From: Minisyncoccota bacterium
GTDB lineage: Bacteria > Patescibacteriota > Minisyncoccia > Phycocordibacterales > UBA918
NCBI GenBank assembly: GCA_021129515.1
Contig: JAJOLD010000001.1
Span: 321,217-363,874 of the forward strand
Length of the DNA stretch: 42,658 nt
Reading direction: 5' to 3'
Shown here: positions 17,315-26,622 of the stretch, piece after piece
How the letters are laid out: each line of letters opens with the position of its first letter
Position numbering within the stretch: the first letter of the stretch is position 1
Program-made: the position numbers and the translations under genes
Notes under the pieces: model-generated
Told to the model about the DNA's origin: nothing
What the model saw: only the letters and a program-made list of their open reading frames with translations
The model's database searches: none

Positions 17315-18328
17315 CTATAATTTAAATACCCTATCTACAAATGTATCAAGGCTGTGTACCTTCACCACCTCCTCACGCAGTTGTGCGCGTCGCTCAGTAG
17401 GCACTTCTGTGTTCATTCGAATCATCTCCACATACCGCGCAGCGTCTTGCGTGTCTGCATATAATCCAAATGGACTCAGGAGTGTTTCAAATGCATGATT
17501 GGCAGTGATGGGCAGGCAGCCACACAACATGGCTTCAAGCACGGTTTTGTCCATACTGTGTGTGAGCGACGTGTTTAAAAGTATACTTGCTTGCTGGTAC
17601 AACGACACCAACTCCTGCTGCGTTTTGCTGCCCACAAACGTAACCGGCAAACCCTCAGCCGAGTGCATCAGCGTTTCTGCATATGCGGTGTCATCGTGAG
17701 GACCAATAACAGAAAAGGTGTAGCCATCATCTTTCAGTACCCGTGCAACGGTGATGAACACTTCAATATGTTTTATCGAAGCCACTCTCCCAACAAAAAT
17801 AATATGCTTCTGGTCACGCTCCTGGTCAGACTGTGGAAGTGCAAAACGCGTGGTATCGATTGCCTGCCCGACAATGCGTCGTTTTGCTAATGCAATCGGG
17901 AAGCCAGACTCCGTTGACGTCACCACCTCGTCACAAAAGAATGACGCGAAGCGTCCTACCCAATTGATATGTCCATGTGCCTTCCACCAGAGAAACCGCA
18001 CGCCACGGAGCTTCCGCATCAGAAAGAATGGTGCTGCGAGTATCGTAAATATCGCCCCCATATGCAAAAACACGTGGGTTACCTGATGCGTGCGGTAGAT
18101 GTGCCAAAAGTGTCTGTAAAAACGCAGCACATACTGCACCCTACGCTGCCTCGTTTCTTTGCCGAGCGAATAGACATGCACGTTTTTAGGCAACTCGTAT
18201 GCTCCTTGCTTGAGGCATATGACATGTACCTCCTCAAACCGCTCTGCAAATGCACTCAGCCATGCGTGAAAAAAGCCGAGTATCGGATCGGTCTTGTCTA
18301 CCACCTGCGTGTATACCAGTAATTTCAT
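17315..18328 (-). CDS. GT4-family glycosyltransferase
   Basis: The 337-residue protein begins MKLLVYTQVVDKTDPILGFFHAWLSAFAERF, typical of GT4 enzymes. The C-terminal half shows HIIFVGRVASIKHIEVFI, then ILLNTSLTHSMDKTVLEAMLCGCLPIT, where DKTVLEAM fits the second part of the E-x7-E motif while the first Glu is replaced (HSMD). It is part of the minus-strand run that includes the sulfotransferase (8-bp gap) and the long GT at 18332 (3-bp gap). Donor and acceptor are unknown. Confidence 0.78.
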   Translation of the reverse strand: MKLLVYTQVVDKTDPILGFFHAWLSAFAERFEEVHVICLKQGAYELPKNVHVYSLGKETRQRRVQYVLRFYRHFWHIYRTHQVTHVFLHMGAIFTILAAPFFLMRKLRGVRFLWWKAHGHINWVGRFASFFCDEVVTSTESGFPIALAKRRIVGQAIDTTRFALPQSDQERDQKHIIFVGRVASIKHIEVFITVARVLKDDGYTFSVIGPHDDTAYAETLMHSAEGLPVTFVGSKTQQELVSLYQQASILLNTSLTHSMDKTVLEAMLCGCLPITANHAFETLLSPFGLYADTQDAARYVEMIRMNTEVPTERRAQLREEVVKVHSLDTFVDRVFKL

Positions 18329-18331
18329 AGA

Positions 18332-19792
18332 TTATTCCTCCGCTGCTGCCTCCTGGTCTTCTCTATAACTATCTGCAATCAAACAACGTTCTATACTCTC
18401 GCGATATGCGCGCATGTACATATCATACCGTTGTTCAACCCTATCAAAGACAATATTTGTGGCATTCATAGCAAAGCGCGCACGCAACTGGTTTTCACTG
18501 AGAAATCGATTGATTTTTTCACCCATACATACCGGATTGTCATCGGGACAAATAAATGCTGATTCGCCATCAACAAAGAGCTCATCTGCAATACCCGACT
18601 CACCAACCACCATAGGCAGTCCTGCAGCCGCAGCACGAAGCACCACCAAGTCACCCTCTGCTTCGCCCGAGAAGTGGAGTAAGAGATTTGCCGTCTTCAT
18701 ATATGACTGTAGCTTGTCTATATCCGTATCAATAATCACCTTCCCCGTTAGTCCATACGCAGCGATTTGATCCTCAATCGTTTCTCGCTGTGGACCAGTA
18801 CCCACAATAATCAAACCAACCGTTGGATACTGATTTAAAATACGTGCCGCACCCAAAATTACTTTGTCGGTACGTGAATGCTCCAGCATAGAGCTCACAT
18901 GCAACAATATAAACTTAAATTGCGGGTAGGAGTCATGTACATCACACGTTGGCGCAGCGCTCCGCCATGCTTCCAGGTTGTTATACATAGGAAGCATCTC
19001 GGTCGCCGATGTGAGGTCAGGATATTTTGCCACAATACGGTCGGTGAGATATTCAGAACGAGTCCGCACGCAGTCTACCCGTGCCAATACAAACCGTGCC
19101 ATCCATACACGCAAATCATTATGTGGTGCCATGTCAGGAAATTGTGGGTCAAAAAAATCATCGGTCACATGTACCTGAAACGCGCGACCATACTTGCGAG
19201 CAACCCGATACCCCACCAGCCCACACTCAAAGGCATCTTCAGCGATGACCATATCTGCACGAAACCCGTTTCCAAATACCAGCTGCTCACGCGCAACTCG
19301 ATATGCATCAAATGGTGTGCGCCACCATGCATTGGAATGCGTCGGATACACCCAGGCATTGCGTGACACCCGAATGCGCTCGTCACGCCTACTCACATCA
19401 ATATTAAGTACAATCACATGCACTTCTTCAAACATTGCTGCCAATTCAAGCACCCGCTTTTGTGACGCACTTTCGTCGGCAATCATGGTGGTGTCACGGG
19501 TAAAGATAAGCAGTCGCGCACGCTGTCTACCAGACGCATAGTGCAGTACTGGCTGTTCTGTGAGGGCGACGTCTACGGGAACCTCAGCCGATGCTTCAGC
19601 TTCATGCACCTCCTGTACTGCAACCTCTGCAGTTTTGCGTGCTTGATGCTTTTTGCGCAGCGCTGCATCAAGCACGACGATATCGTCCTCTTCAGACAGG
19701 ATATCATCGATAGCTGCATGGAGCCCTTTTGCGGCTTTCTCTGCAGGATCAAGTGATGCAAATTGTTTGTACTGTTTCTCTTCTTCTGCCAT
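18332..19792 (-). CDS. GT4-family glycosyltransferase with acidic N-terminal extension
   Basis: The 486-residue protein has an N-terminal stretch of about 110 residues rich in E, A and K (MAEEEKQYKQFAS, later KKHQARKTAEVAVQEVH) that looks helical or disordered. The catalytic part contains FKFILLHVSSMLEHSRTDKVI and then LLLHFSGEAEGDLVVLRAAAAGLPMVVGESG, a GT4-like C-terminal domain with EGDLVVLRA in the E-x7-E place. The frame is open to 19819, but a TATAAT box (19802-19807) spans part of that extension and lies 9 nt before the ATG at 19792, so this start is preferred. AAGGTG before the ATG is at best a weak SD. Confidence 0.72.
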   Translation of the reverse strand: MAEEEKQYKQFASLDPAEKAAKGLHAAIDDILSEEDDIVVLDAALRKKHQARKTAEVAVQEVHEAEASAEVPVDVALTEQPVLHYASGRQRARLLIFTRDTTMIADESASQKRVLELAAMFEEVHVIVLNIDVSRRDERIRVSRNAWVYPTHSNAWWRTPFDAYRVAREQLVFGNGFRADMVIAEDAFECGLVGYRVARKYGRAFQVHVTDDFFDPQFPDMAPHNDLRVWMARFVLARVDCVRTRSEYLTDRIVAKYPDLTSATEMLPMYNNLEAWRSAAPTCDVHDSYPQFKFILLHVSSMLEHSRTDKVILGAARILNQYPTVGLIIVGTGPQRETIEDQIAAYGLTGKVIIDTDIDKLQSYMKTANLLLHFSGEAEGDLVVLRAAAAGLPMVVGESGIADELFVDGESAFICPDDNPVCMGEKINRFLSENQLRARFAMNATNIVFDRVEQRYDMYMRAYRESIERCLIADSYREDQEAAAEE

Positions 19793-19802
19793 GTCACCTT
19801 CA

Positions 19803-20939
19803 TTATACCTGTTCAGCATCGGCGGTGAGGGCGTCTACCCACGCTTCTGCATATGCCGCATCAGGAGTTGCCGCAATTGTATGTGCCGCAGCAAGTCCCT
19901 GCGTACGATACGCAACCCGCGTATCGTACGAGGACGCGAGCGCAATCATGGCAGCAGTGAGTGCAGCACCATCCCCCGGCGCTATAACATGCCCATGCAC
20001 AGCATGCTGTACCGTATCCCCCACACACCCCACATTGGTAGTAATGAGAGGCAGTCCTGAAGCCATCGCCTCAATCAGTACCATGGCATGCCCCTCATGC
20101 CATGAGTTGAGCACATATACATCAGCTGCCCGCATAATCGGTGCCACGTCCTCAGTCCACGGTGTTATGGTCACTACCTCTGTAAGTCTGTGTTGTGTGA
20201 TATAGGTGCGTATGGCGTCTTCTTCTGGACCACCACCAACAAGTTGTAGCGTGCATGAAGGCACTGCTGTACGAGCCTCCTTGAAAGCGCGCAGTATGCC
20301 GAGTATGTTTTTTTCTGCCGCAAACCGTCCAACGTATAAAAACGTAATGGGCGACGTATCCGCATAGGTATCTCTTGGCGAAAAACTTTCCAATGTTCCC
20401 TGTACGGGCAGCACGGTAATACGCGCTGCAGGTACACCAAGCGCAATCAGTGAGTCCTTAATACGTTTTGAAACCACACGTATACGAGATGCCCGACGCA
20501 CCACGCGTTTCCCCCACCAATATCGCACACGATTGAGCCATGACTCCCTGCGCCAATAGGGACTTCCAAAAAAATCTCCATGGACCTGCACATGCACCGT
20601 CACCCTCGGATGGCGCGCAAAGAGACGTGTCACGAGGCTTGTTTCAAACGGGTCTTGTGCAGAAATAATAAACGTAGCGTCCGGATTATCCTTAAGCGCA
20701 GCGTTGACCATACGATATGCACCCCACAGTTTCCCGAGTTTGGTGCGTGCATGGGTCCCCAAAACGGTGAAGTTGCCGTCAGTAACGACTGAGGGTTTAG
20801 TGCTTTTTGTTGAAAAGACAATGGCATGAAAGGAATGCACCAATGTTGCATACTGCCGTAGCCGCGCAAATTGCCGACTGTGCTTTTCAAGCAGAGTCCC
20901 TGCATATCCGATAGTAATAATGTGGGTGTCTGTATGCAT
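19803..20939 (-). CDS. GT4-family glycosyltransferase
   Basis: The 378-residue GT-B enzyme has GYAGTLLEKHSRQFARL at the N-terminus. In the C-terminal half, ITFLYVGRFAAEKNILGILRAF and VYVLNSWHEGHAMVLIEAMASGLPLITTNVG give a complete E-x7-E motif (EGHAMVLIE). It is probably a cytoplasmic retaining transferase in repeat-unit assembly. It follows the GT4 gene at 20943 by 3 bp and precedes the long GT by 10 bp. Substrates are unknown. Confidence 0.82.
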   Translation of the reverse strand: MHTDTHIITIGYAGTLLEKHSRQFARLRQYATLVHSFHAIVFSTKSTKPSVVTDGNFTVLGTHARTKLGKLWGAYRMVNAALKDNPDATFIISAQDPFETSLVTRLFARHPRVTVHVQVHGDFFGSPYWRRESWLNRVRYWWGKRVVRRASRIRVVSKRIKDSLIALGVPAARITVLPVQGTLESFSPRDTYADTSPITFLYVGRFAAEKNILGILRAFKEARTAVPSCTLQLVGGGPEEDAIRTYITQHRLTEVVTITPWTEDVAPIMRAADVYVLNSWHEGHAMVLIEAMASGLPLITTNVGCVGDTVQHAVHGHVIAPGDGAALTAAMIALASSYDTRVAYRTQGLAAAHTIAATPDAAYAEAWVDALTADAEQV

Positions 20940-20942
20940 AGA

Positions 20943-22031
20943 TTATTGTACGAGTTTTGTGCACACAGCATGCACGCCCGATACGGTGTGCGCAATTGAA
21001 AATTGTTTCGCTTTTTTTTGTGCCTGTATGCTGCGCTGTTCCCATGCTGCAGTATCGGTTTCAATACTCCGCAGTGCTGCCACATACGCATCGGTATCAT
21101 TTGGAGTCAGTAGCACCCCTTCTTCCCCATCAATAACGAGCTCGGGAAGGCTCCCAATACGATTGGTGATAATCCGCGCACCACTGTGCATCGCTTCTGC
21201 AATTTGAAACGAAAAGCTTTCAAAATGAGTATTGAGCACAAACGCGTCAGCTGCTGCACACCACCCTAGCACCTCAGCCCGTGGCAGCGATCCAAGAAAC
21301 ACGACCCTGTCCGTAACCCCCAGCCTCACCGCCTGCGCTTCAAGCGCCATGCGCTGCGGACCGTCTCCTATAATATACAGTTTCCAATCACTGAGTGTGG
21401 GCAATAACGAGATAAGAAAGTCCATCCCCTTCCATGGCACCAAACGTCCTGCGGTCACCATTATGGTACCTGATGGTTTTGAGATTTCCTTTGGCGTACT
21501 GGTTGTATCAATACCGTTGTACACCGTTGTGACTGCTTCAGGGCGCACACCCCAACCACACACAAGGTCACTGAAGTAGTTGCTCGGGGTCATAATCGCA
21601 TCTGCCCGACGGGTGACAAATTGTTGCAATGAGCGCAGGAGTTCGACACGAAAGCCGTATCGCTTTTTCTGAAATACATCAATGGTGTCAATCACTCCAA
21701 ATCGCTGTGTCGACTGCTCCCATGCATAATCACCCGGCATACGAATCACAAACTTTTTTCGACGCAGCTTTGCCGCATACATACTTGGAAGCCCTACTGA
21801 CACTGGATCTTGTGCAAGCACTATATCCTGACCACGTGCGGCACGAAATACCCGCACAAAAAAATGAATGTGTCGAAACACCTTTGGCAAATGACGCGAA
21901 GCACCAAACGAAACTACCGTTACCTCATATCCGTGCTGCGGCAACTCTCGTTCAAGGAGTGTCGTATAGGTTGCAGGTCCCCCAATATCGGGTGGATAGA
22001 GTGGCGTTGCAATGAGTACTTTTATCGACAT
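20943..22031 (-). CDS. GT4-family glycosyltransferase
   Basis: The 362-residue protein begins with KVLIATPLYPPDIGGPATYTTLLE, the classic GT4 N-terminal loop with a GG-xx-Y acceptor motif. The C-terminal half has TIMVTAGRLVPWKGMDFLISLL and AFVLNTHFESFSFQIAEAMHSGARIIT, giving ESFSFQIAE as the E-x7-E motif. Its ATG overlaps the stop of the upstream HAD gene in ATGTCGATAA, so the two are translationally coupled. Donor and acceptor are unknown. Confidence 0.83.
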   Translation of the reverse strand: MSIKVLIATPLYPPDIGGPATYTTLLERELPQHGYEVTVVSFGASRHLPKVFRHIHFFVRVFRAARGQDIVLAQDPVSVGLPSMYAAKLRRKKFVIRMPGDYAWEQSTQRFGVIDTIDVFQKKRYGFRVELLRSLQQFVTRRADAIMTPSNYFSDLVCGWGVRPEAVTTVYNGIDTTSTPKEISKPSGTIMVTAGRLVPWKGMDFLISLLPTLSDWKLYIIGDGPQRMALEAQAVRLGVTDRVVFLGSLPRAEVLGWCAAADAFVLNTHFESFSFQIAEAMHSGARIITNRIGSLPELVIDGEEGVLLTPNDTDAYVAALRSIETDTAAWEQRSIQAQKKAKQFSIAHTVSGVHAVCTKLVQ

Positions 22032-22525
22032 AATGCTTCTATAGTAGCATCCAATTCGGAAAGCGAGGCAATAGACGGGACCGTGCGTGTGGTTGGATAG
22101 TGTGCTGACCGACCTATATGCACTACATGCACTTCTGGACAGCGCGCAGCCACTGCTGAGAGATGCTTGTCCATATCATCAACAAATACAGTCTCACCAT
22201 CAGCCAAAGAGACGACTGCATCGACCTTTGTATCCTCAACAACAATCACATCAGCGACATACGCATCAACCCGACTTTTGGCAATCTTTGCACTTTGGTA
22301 GGCGCGGTCATATACACTTTGAAAACCGGTACATGAAGAAACAATATACATATCTTCTTTAGCATGTGTTTTTAAAAATGTCAGTGCATCGGAGAACACA
22401 AATCTCGAGGCATCAACCTTCTCTAAGCTCTCAGGAGTTCCGAGAGCATACCCAGCCTTGAGCACTGCCTTTTTGAAAGCATCCGTATCAAAAAGTGTTC
22501 TATCAAAATCAAGGAGATAACGCAT
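22022..22525 (-). CDS. HAD-family hydrolase
   Basis: The 167-residue protein begins MRYLLDFDRTLFDTDAF. The DFDRT motif supplies the nucleophile and the acid/base Asp of HAD phosphatases. MYIVSSCTGF holds the motif II Ser/Thr, and VFVDDMDKHLSAV the motif IV acidic pair. It likely dephosphorylates a small sugar or nucleotide metabolite. The ATG at 22525 is chosen over a TTG at 22531, as a TATAAT box (22534-22539) lies 8 nt upstream. It is coupled to the GT4 gene downstream. The substrate cannot be told. Confidence 0.75.
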   Translation of the reverse strand: MRYLLDFDRTLFDTDAFKKAVLKAGYALGTPESLEKVDASRFVFSDALTFLKTHAKEDMYIVSSCTGFQSVYDRAYQSAKIAKSRVDAYVADVIVVEDTKVDAVVSLADGETVFVDDMDKHLSAVAARCPEVHVVHIGRSAHYPTTRTVPSIASLSELDATIEALCR

Positions 22526-22534
22526 ATGCAAACA

Positions 22535-23530
22535 TTATAATAAATCAATGATTGTCCCTGCGATTTTGCGTGCATCATGGCGAATCAAACTCCGCTTCAA
22601 TACATCCCCCTTAGCAGTTGTCACTGCTTCGGTTGCCAGAAAATCATCTTTGATGACCTTGCACCGAGCACCATCACAGTTCACTTCGACCGGATACTCG
22701 TTTTCAGTCGCGTAGCGAGCAAGGAGCTCTTCGGGAAGTGGCGCGGTGTTTGAGAGCATGACATCTGGCTCTCGACCTATGAATCGTGTAATTTCTGCAA
22801 GCTGCTCCTTGGTACCCATACCACTAGTCTGCCCAACCTTCGTCATAAGACTCGACACATACACCACCTGTGCGCCTGAGCGGCGGATGGCCTCGGGCAC
22901 TCCATCAACCACACAGTTTGCAAGCACGCTGGTGTAGAGGTCACCAGGCCCGAGTACAATGATGTCGGCATTGAGAAGTGCATCTTCTGCTCGGGTGTTC
23001 ACTGATGCATGCGGGATAATGGACAAATCAGTAATTCGTTTTGTGTCTTTGTGTGCTGGTTCGTCGATATGATGCTCCCCCACCAACTCAGACCCGTCAT
23101 CATACGTAGCAACCAAATCCACTTTCTCAGTAGTGACCGGTACCACCCGCCCGTGTACTCGGAGCACCCGCGCAGCAGCAGAAATCGCTGCTTCTTCGCT
23201 TCCCAAAATATCAGTGAGTGCAACAAGGAGTAGGTTTCCAAAATTATGTCCATTGAGCCCTGCACCCTTATCAAACCGATATAAAAAAAGCTGTCGCAAC
23301 AGTTCGTCATGGTCACCATTTTCTCGCGCAAGCGCAACGAGCGACATGCGCACGTCTCCCACCGGCAAGCACCCAAACTCATCACGAAGCACACCCGTAG
23401 AACCTCCCGCATCAGCCATAGTCACCACCGCAGTTACATCCACCTGCTTGCGATACTGCTTTAAACCCGAGAGCACCGCAAACGTTCCCGTACCCCCGCC
23501 GATGACTACAATTGACCTTTTATCTATCAT
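22535..23530 (-). CDS. yvcK: YvcK/CofD-family protein (gluconeogenesis factor type)
   Basis: The protein of about 331 residues opens IVVIGGGTGTFAVLSGLKQY, the YvcK nucleotide-binding loop. It continues with TMADAGGSTGVLRDEF and LPVGDVRMSLVALA, all family hallmarks. IIVLGPGDLYTSVLANCVVDG is the second conserved block. YvcK proteins bind UDP-sugars and influence peptidoglycan and carbon metabolism, which fits a glycan locus. The ATG at 23530 is preferred over a TTG at 23536. A TATACT box upstream would give a leader of only about seven bases. No SD is seen. Confidence 0.88.
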   Translation of the reverse strand: MIDKRSIVVIGGGTGTFAVLSGLKQYRKQVDVTAVVTMADAGGSTGVLRDEFGCLPVGDVRMSLVALARENGDHDELLRQLFLYRFDKGAGLNGHNFGNLLLVALTDILGSEEAAISAAARVLRVHGRVVPVTTEKVDLVATYDDGSELVGEHHIDEPAHKDTKRITDLSIIPHASVNTRAEDALLNADIIVLGPGDLYTSVLANCVVDGVPEAIRRSGAQVVYVSSLMTKVGQTSGMGTKEQLAEITRFIGREPDVMLSNTAPLPEELLARYATENEYPVEVNCDGARCKVIKDDFLATEAVTTAKGDVLKRSLIRHDARKIAGTIIDLL

Positions 23531-23705
23531 TATCAATTACAACTAGTATACGCGCTTCATTGGTACACAACCAAACACAAACAATGGATATTGTATCTTG
23601 TCAAACAGTTGGTCGTATAAAATGTAACAACGTATATGCTTTGTTCGTTGTTATAGCAATATACATCAGCTGTATAAATTTGATACACTTTCACTACGAT
23701 TACGT

Positions 23706-24248
23706 ATGCATATAACTATCGCAACACCATTGTTTCCACCTGACCAAGATGAAACTGCACGCTATACCAAAACACTTGCAGCATCACTCGGAAAAGAAGA
23801 CACGATAAGCGTCCTATTATACGGCTCACTCCCTGAGTCGGTGACCAATACTGCACTCATTACCATTTCTAAAAATACCCCTCTCCCCATTCGAATGTTC
23901 TCATTTGCTTGGAAACTTATTTTTTCACTCAAAAAAACAGACATGCTGTATGTAATCAACGGACCTTCAGTTGAATTTCCCGTACTACTCGCTTCATACA
24001 TCAGAAACATACCGATTATATTGATAATCGCTGATATGCATGCACACACCACAACAATACACAATAGCTTTACACATCAGGTACATCGAGCGCTTGTCCG
24101 TCGATCAGTTGCAACAGTATCTGCACAACACAGCATGCTTGTGCGTCCTGTACTGCATCCACTTGAAAACTATCCTACAACTGCCATGGAAGCCTATGAG
24201 CGTAGCTGGAAAAATCATCTTATGGAAATTAAAAATAAGTCGATATGA
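23706..24248 (+). CDS. stand-alone GT4 N-terminal domain
   Basis: The 180-residue protein begins MHITIATPLFPPDQDETARYTKTLAASLG, the normal start of a GT4 enzyme. It then has a membrane-proximal hydrophobic stretch (VLLASYIRNIPIILIIADMH). It stops where the C-terminal nucleotide-sugar domain would begin. The E-x7-E domain is absent both here and in the next gene, so it is either a truncated pseudo-enzyme or the acceptor-binding half of a two-protein transferase. Its stop overlaps the ATG of the downstream kinase-like gene in ATGA. A TACGAT box lies 5 nt upstream and there is no SD. Confidence 0.65.
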   Translation: MHITIATPLFPPDQDETARYTKTLAASLGKEDTISVLLYGSLPESVTNTALITISKNTPLPIRMFSFAWKLIFSLKKTDMLYVINGPSVEFPVLLASYIRNIPIILIIADMHAHTTTIHNSFTHQVHRALVRRSVATVSAQHSMLVRPVLHPLENYPTTAMEAYERSWKNHLMEIKNKSI

Positions 24249-25333
24249 CATTTACCCAAAAGACATGGCAAGAATTTGTTGCGCATGAAAAAACATCCCT
24301 GCAGCCTTTTCTTACAAAACATAACCTCGTACTTACTCCCGAGCAACCGCATATTTCTGGCGAACGCTTTCTTATGAGTGGACCAAAGGTAGTACTACTT
24401 GCAACCAACATGCAGGGCGTGCCGTACGTCATTAAAACAACTGAAAATCCAGAAAGTAAAAAAGAAATTGAGGCTGAGCGACATACGAACACGATCCTGA
24501 AGGAACTTCCTTTTGCATATAAGAAAATTCTTTCCCCTTCAGAGCACATTTACACGAAAGAAGGAAAACGTATCATTATCGTGACTGAGTTTATAAAAGA
24601 AACGACTCCTTTTTTGACACTTTCACTCAAGAAACAGTTTGACCTTATCCTTGGTGCATTCACCATGCTTGCAGGAGCACATGCAACCACGGCATCACAC
24701 CAAAAAATCACACAATATTCATTTGATGTCTGGGATGCAGATGCCTATAAAAATGCAGCATCACGCTTTGTGCACAATGCTGGAATTTGTAGTGATGTAT
24801 CGTCCACACTTCTCACTACACTCAAGAAAGCCATACGACTCTTTAATAGTAATCCTGATACCATTACGCGTTACTGTGGTTTTTTGACACACAACGACTT
24901 TGTTCCACATAATTTCCGATTTTCAGGAGATGCAATCTATCTTATCGATCAATCATCCTTAGTATTTGGCAACAAACATGAAAGCTGGGCACGACTTATG
25001 AATTATATGAACCTGCATAATCCAGCGCTTGAAAGAGCGCTTGATACATTTGTACTTAAAAATTATGCATCAGAAGAATATGACTCTCTGCGTAGTATGC
25101 GTATCTATAAACTCATTGAGCTGCTTTCATACCACTGCAATGCAGTAAAAACGAGTTCGGGAGATATACAAACCTTGAGCAAAGCACGTGTTTGTTTCTG
25201 GGAAGCTGTGTTGGTAAGTATTTTTGAGAACAGTCAACTTCAGGAACATATCCGTACACAGTACATCGCACAACGCAATAATCTTCGAAGTACTGCAGAG
25301 ACTGCACGACAGAAGACACTCGGACAGCTCTAG
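24245..25333 (+). CDS. APH/kinase-fold phosphotransferase-like protein
   Basis: The 362-residue protein resembles aminoglycoside-phosphotransferase/kinase-fold proteins. VLLATNMQGVPYVIKTTEN looks like the nucleotide-binding strand with its Lys. FLTHNDFVPHNFRFSGD matches the catalytic H-x-D-x4-N loop and IYLIDQSS the following metal-binding segment, although the usual Asp is followed by Gln rather than Phe. It probably phosphorylates a small molecule or lipid-linked sugar. It is translated with the half-GT upstream (4-bp ATGA overlap). It ends 1 bp before the convergent IMPase-like gene, with no terminator. The substrate is unknown. Confidence 0.65.
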   Translation: MTFTQKTWQEFVAHEKTSLQPFLTKHNLVLTPEQPHISGERFLMSGPKVVLLATNMQGVPYVIKTTENPESKKEIEAERHTNTILKELPFAYKKILSPSEHIYTKEGKRIIIVTEFIKETTPFLTLSLKKQFDLILGAFTMLAGAHATTASHQKITQYSFDVWDADAYKNAASRFVHNAGICSDVSSTLLTTLKKAIRLFNSNPDTITRYCGFLTHNDFVPHNFRFSGDAIYLIDQSSLVFGNKHESWARLMNYMNLHNPALERALDTFVLKNYASEEYDSLRSMRIYKLIELLSYHCNAVKTSSGDIQTLSKARVCFWEAVLVSIFENSQLQEHIRTQYIAQRNNLRSTAETARQKTLGQL

Positions 25334-25334
25334 C

Positions 25335-26114
25335 TTATTCCACCATTAACAGCGAAATGAGGTCCTCAGCAGTTTTTCTCGTATTTCCTATAAATACACG
25401 CTGCGGACTTTTGCGTAATGCTGCGGTATTACCATCCTCAGTGAGTACAACACCTCCTTGTTCATACACCATACCTATTGCAGCAGCTATATCTCGCGTC
25501 GTAAATGTACCAGCAACCACTCCTTCAATACGACCCGACGCCACATAACACAATGCAAGCGCTGACGAACTAAAGTTTTTTGTTTTATGCACTGAACCCA
25601 AGAGGCGTTTAAACGATTCACCAGCCCACTCTCGTTGCTCATCTTTCCTGCCTGCTGCAAAGAGGACAAAACTGCTTTTGAGGTCTGACTCAATTGAGGC
25701 AACAACCGGTTCTCCGTTGAGGAATACCCCCTTCCCTTTTTCATATGAAAATAATTCACGTGTTGCTGGATCATAGACTACACCAAGCACAGGAGCGCCT
25801 CCCTCAAGGAGTCCGATAGAAATTGCATATTGTGGAATACCACGCGCAAAAGCTGCTGAACCATCAATCGGATCAATTGCCCATTGGCATTCATTACCCG
25901 CAACCTCAGAAGCTTCTTCGCTATATATCGTGTGTTCTGGGTAGTACTTTTGAATCTCAGCGGTAATAAAATCATTCATCTCTATGTCGAGACTCGTTAC
26001 TACATCTTTCGGGTTATCGTCTTTAAACGAAACGGAAAATGCTTCTTTTCTTTTTTCCTGTAGCATCTCCCCTGCACGAATAATAAGGTCGATACAAAAA
26101 TTGCAGGTTTTCAT
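25335..26114 (-). CDS. inositol-monophosphatase-family enzyme
   Basis: The 259-residue protein has the IMPase motifs in order: YSEEAS (metal-binding Glu pair) near residue 70, QWAIDPIDGSAAFARGIP (DPxDG) near 87, and TTRDIAAAIGMVYEQGGVVLTEDG near 215, where the usual WD-x-A-G motif is relaxed to RDIAAA. Family members hydrolyse inositol phosphate, fructose bisphosphate or 3'-phosphoadenosine phosphate. The last is attractive because the sulfotransferase in this locus releases PAP, but the sequence does not decide. The frame is open to 26264, but the ATG at 26114 is the likely start: a CATAAT box lies exactly 6 nt before it, and the upstream stretch is the terminator of the next gene. Confidence 0.82.
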   Translation of the reverse strand: MKTCNFCIDLIIRAGEMLQEKRKEAFSVSFKDDNPKDVVTSLDIEMNDFITAEIQKYYPEHTIYSEEASEVAGNECQWAIDPIDGSAAFARGIPQYAISIGLLEGGAPVLGVVYDPATRELFSYEKGKGVFLNGEPVVASIESDLKSSFVLFAAGRKDEQREWAGESFKRLLGSVHKTKNFSSSALALCYVASGRIEGVVAGTFTTRDIAAAIGMVYEQGGVVLTEDGNTAALRKSPQRVFIGNTRKTAEDLISLLMVE

Positions 26115-26121
26115 GTTCTTA

Positions 26122-26577
26122 TTATGACAAAAACGGAAAGCCCAAGCCAGTTTCCTGACTTGGGCAATATAGGGTTTGTGTATACAGACCTTCCACACCA
26201 ACGTTGTTGAGCACAGTATACATGACACCATCAATTTCAAGCGAAGCCTGCTTACGCCCACCATGAGTCATTGCACATTGGTCCCCGTCGAGAAAATGGA
26301 AATATGGTGGTAAGAAAACATCCAATGGGGATCTGCCATCCAATATTTTCAAAGCAACTGGATGAAACACTCGGACGACCGCACCCAGCCCTCCTTGGGA
26401 TTGCCCCACTTCCTGCGCTGGTTGAAGAACCAAACGACCAGTCGAACGAGCTTCAAAACACGCATTGTCTCTAAAAGGAGACTCAAGGAATACACCGTTT
26501 CCGTCTTCCCAATATGCTCCTGTTATCCGCTCGGTAAACTCCTGGTGACTCCAATCGATATAGGATGTTCCTGAAAT
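26122..26577 (-). CDS. orphan protein of unknown function, no ATG/GTG start
   Basis: The minus frame is open from the TAG of the GT4 gene (26623-26625), which is in the same frame, to a stop at 26122. No ATG, GTG or TTG occurs until a TTG at 26433. An ATT at 26575-26577 is preceded by GAGGTGGT and would give about 151 residues (SGTSYIDWSHQEF, later LEIDGVMYTVLNNVGVEG). The sequence has a soluble, beta-rich look but no recognised domain. A terminator hairpin sits right behind the stop. Options are an AUU start, a gene that lost its 5' end, or readthrough of the upstream TAG. I do not recognise the family. Confidence 0.4.
   Translation of the reverse strand: MSGTSYIDWSHQEFTERITGAYWEDGNGVFLESPFRDNACFEARSTGRLVLQPAQEVGQSQGGLGAVVRVFHPVALKILDGRSPLDVFLPPYFHFLDGDQCAMTHGGRKQASLEIDGVMYTVLNNVGVEGLYTQTLYCPSQETGLGFPFLS
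26129..26165 (-). terminator. terminator behind the 26.1-kb orphan gene
   Basis: GCCCAAG (26140-26146) pairs with CTTGGGC (26159-26165), with an inner CAG/CTG extension. On the minus strand it is followed by TTTCCGTTTTTG. It overlaps the last codons of the orphan gene and separates it from the IMPase-like gene. Confidence 0.75.
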
Positions 26578-26622
26578 ACCACCTCGACCTGTTTTTCTGT
26601 GTCTCAGAATGCCACAATAAAT

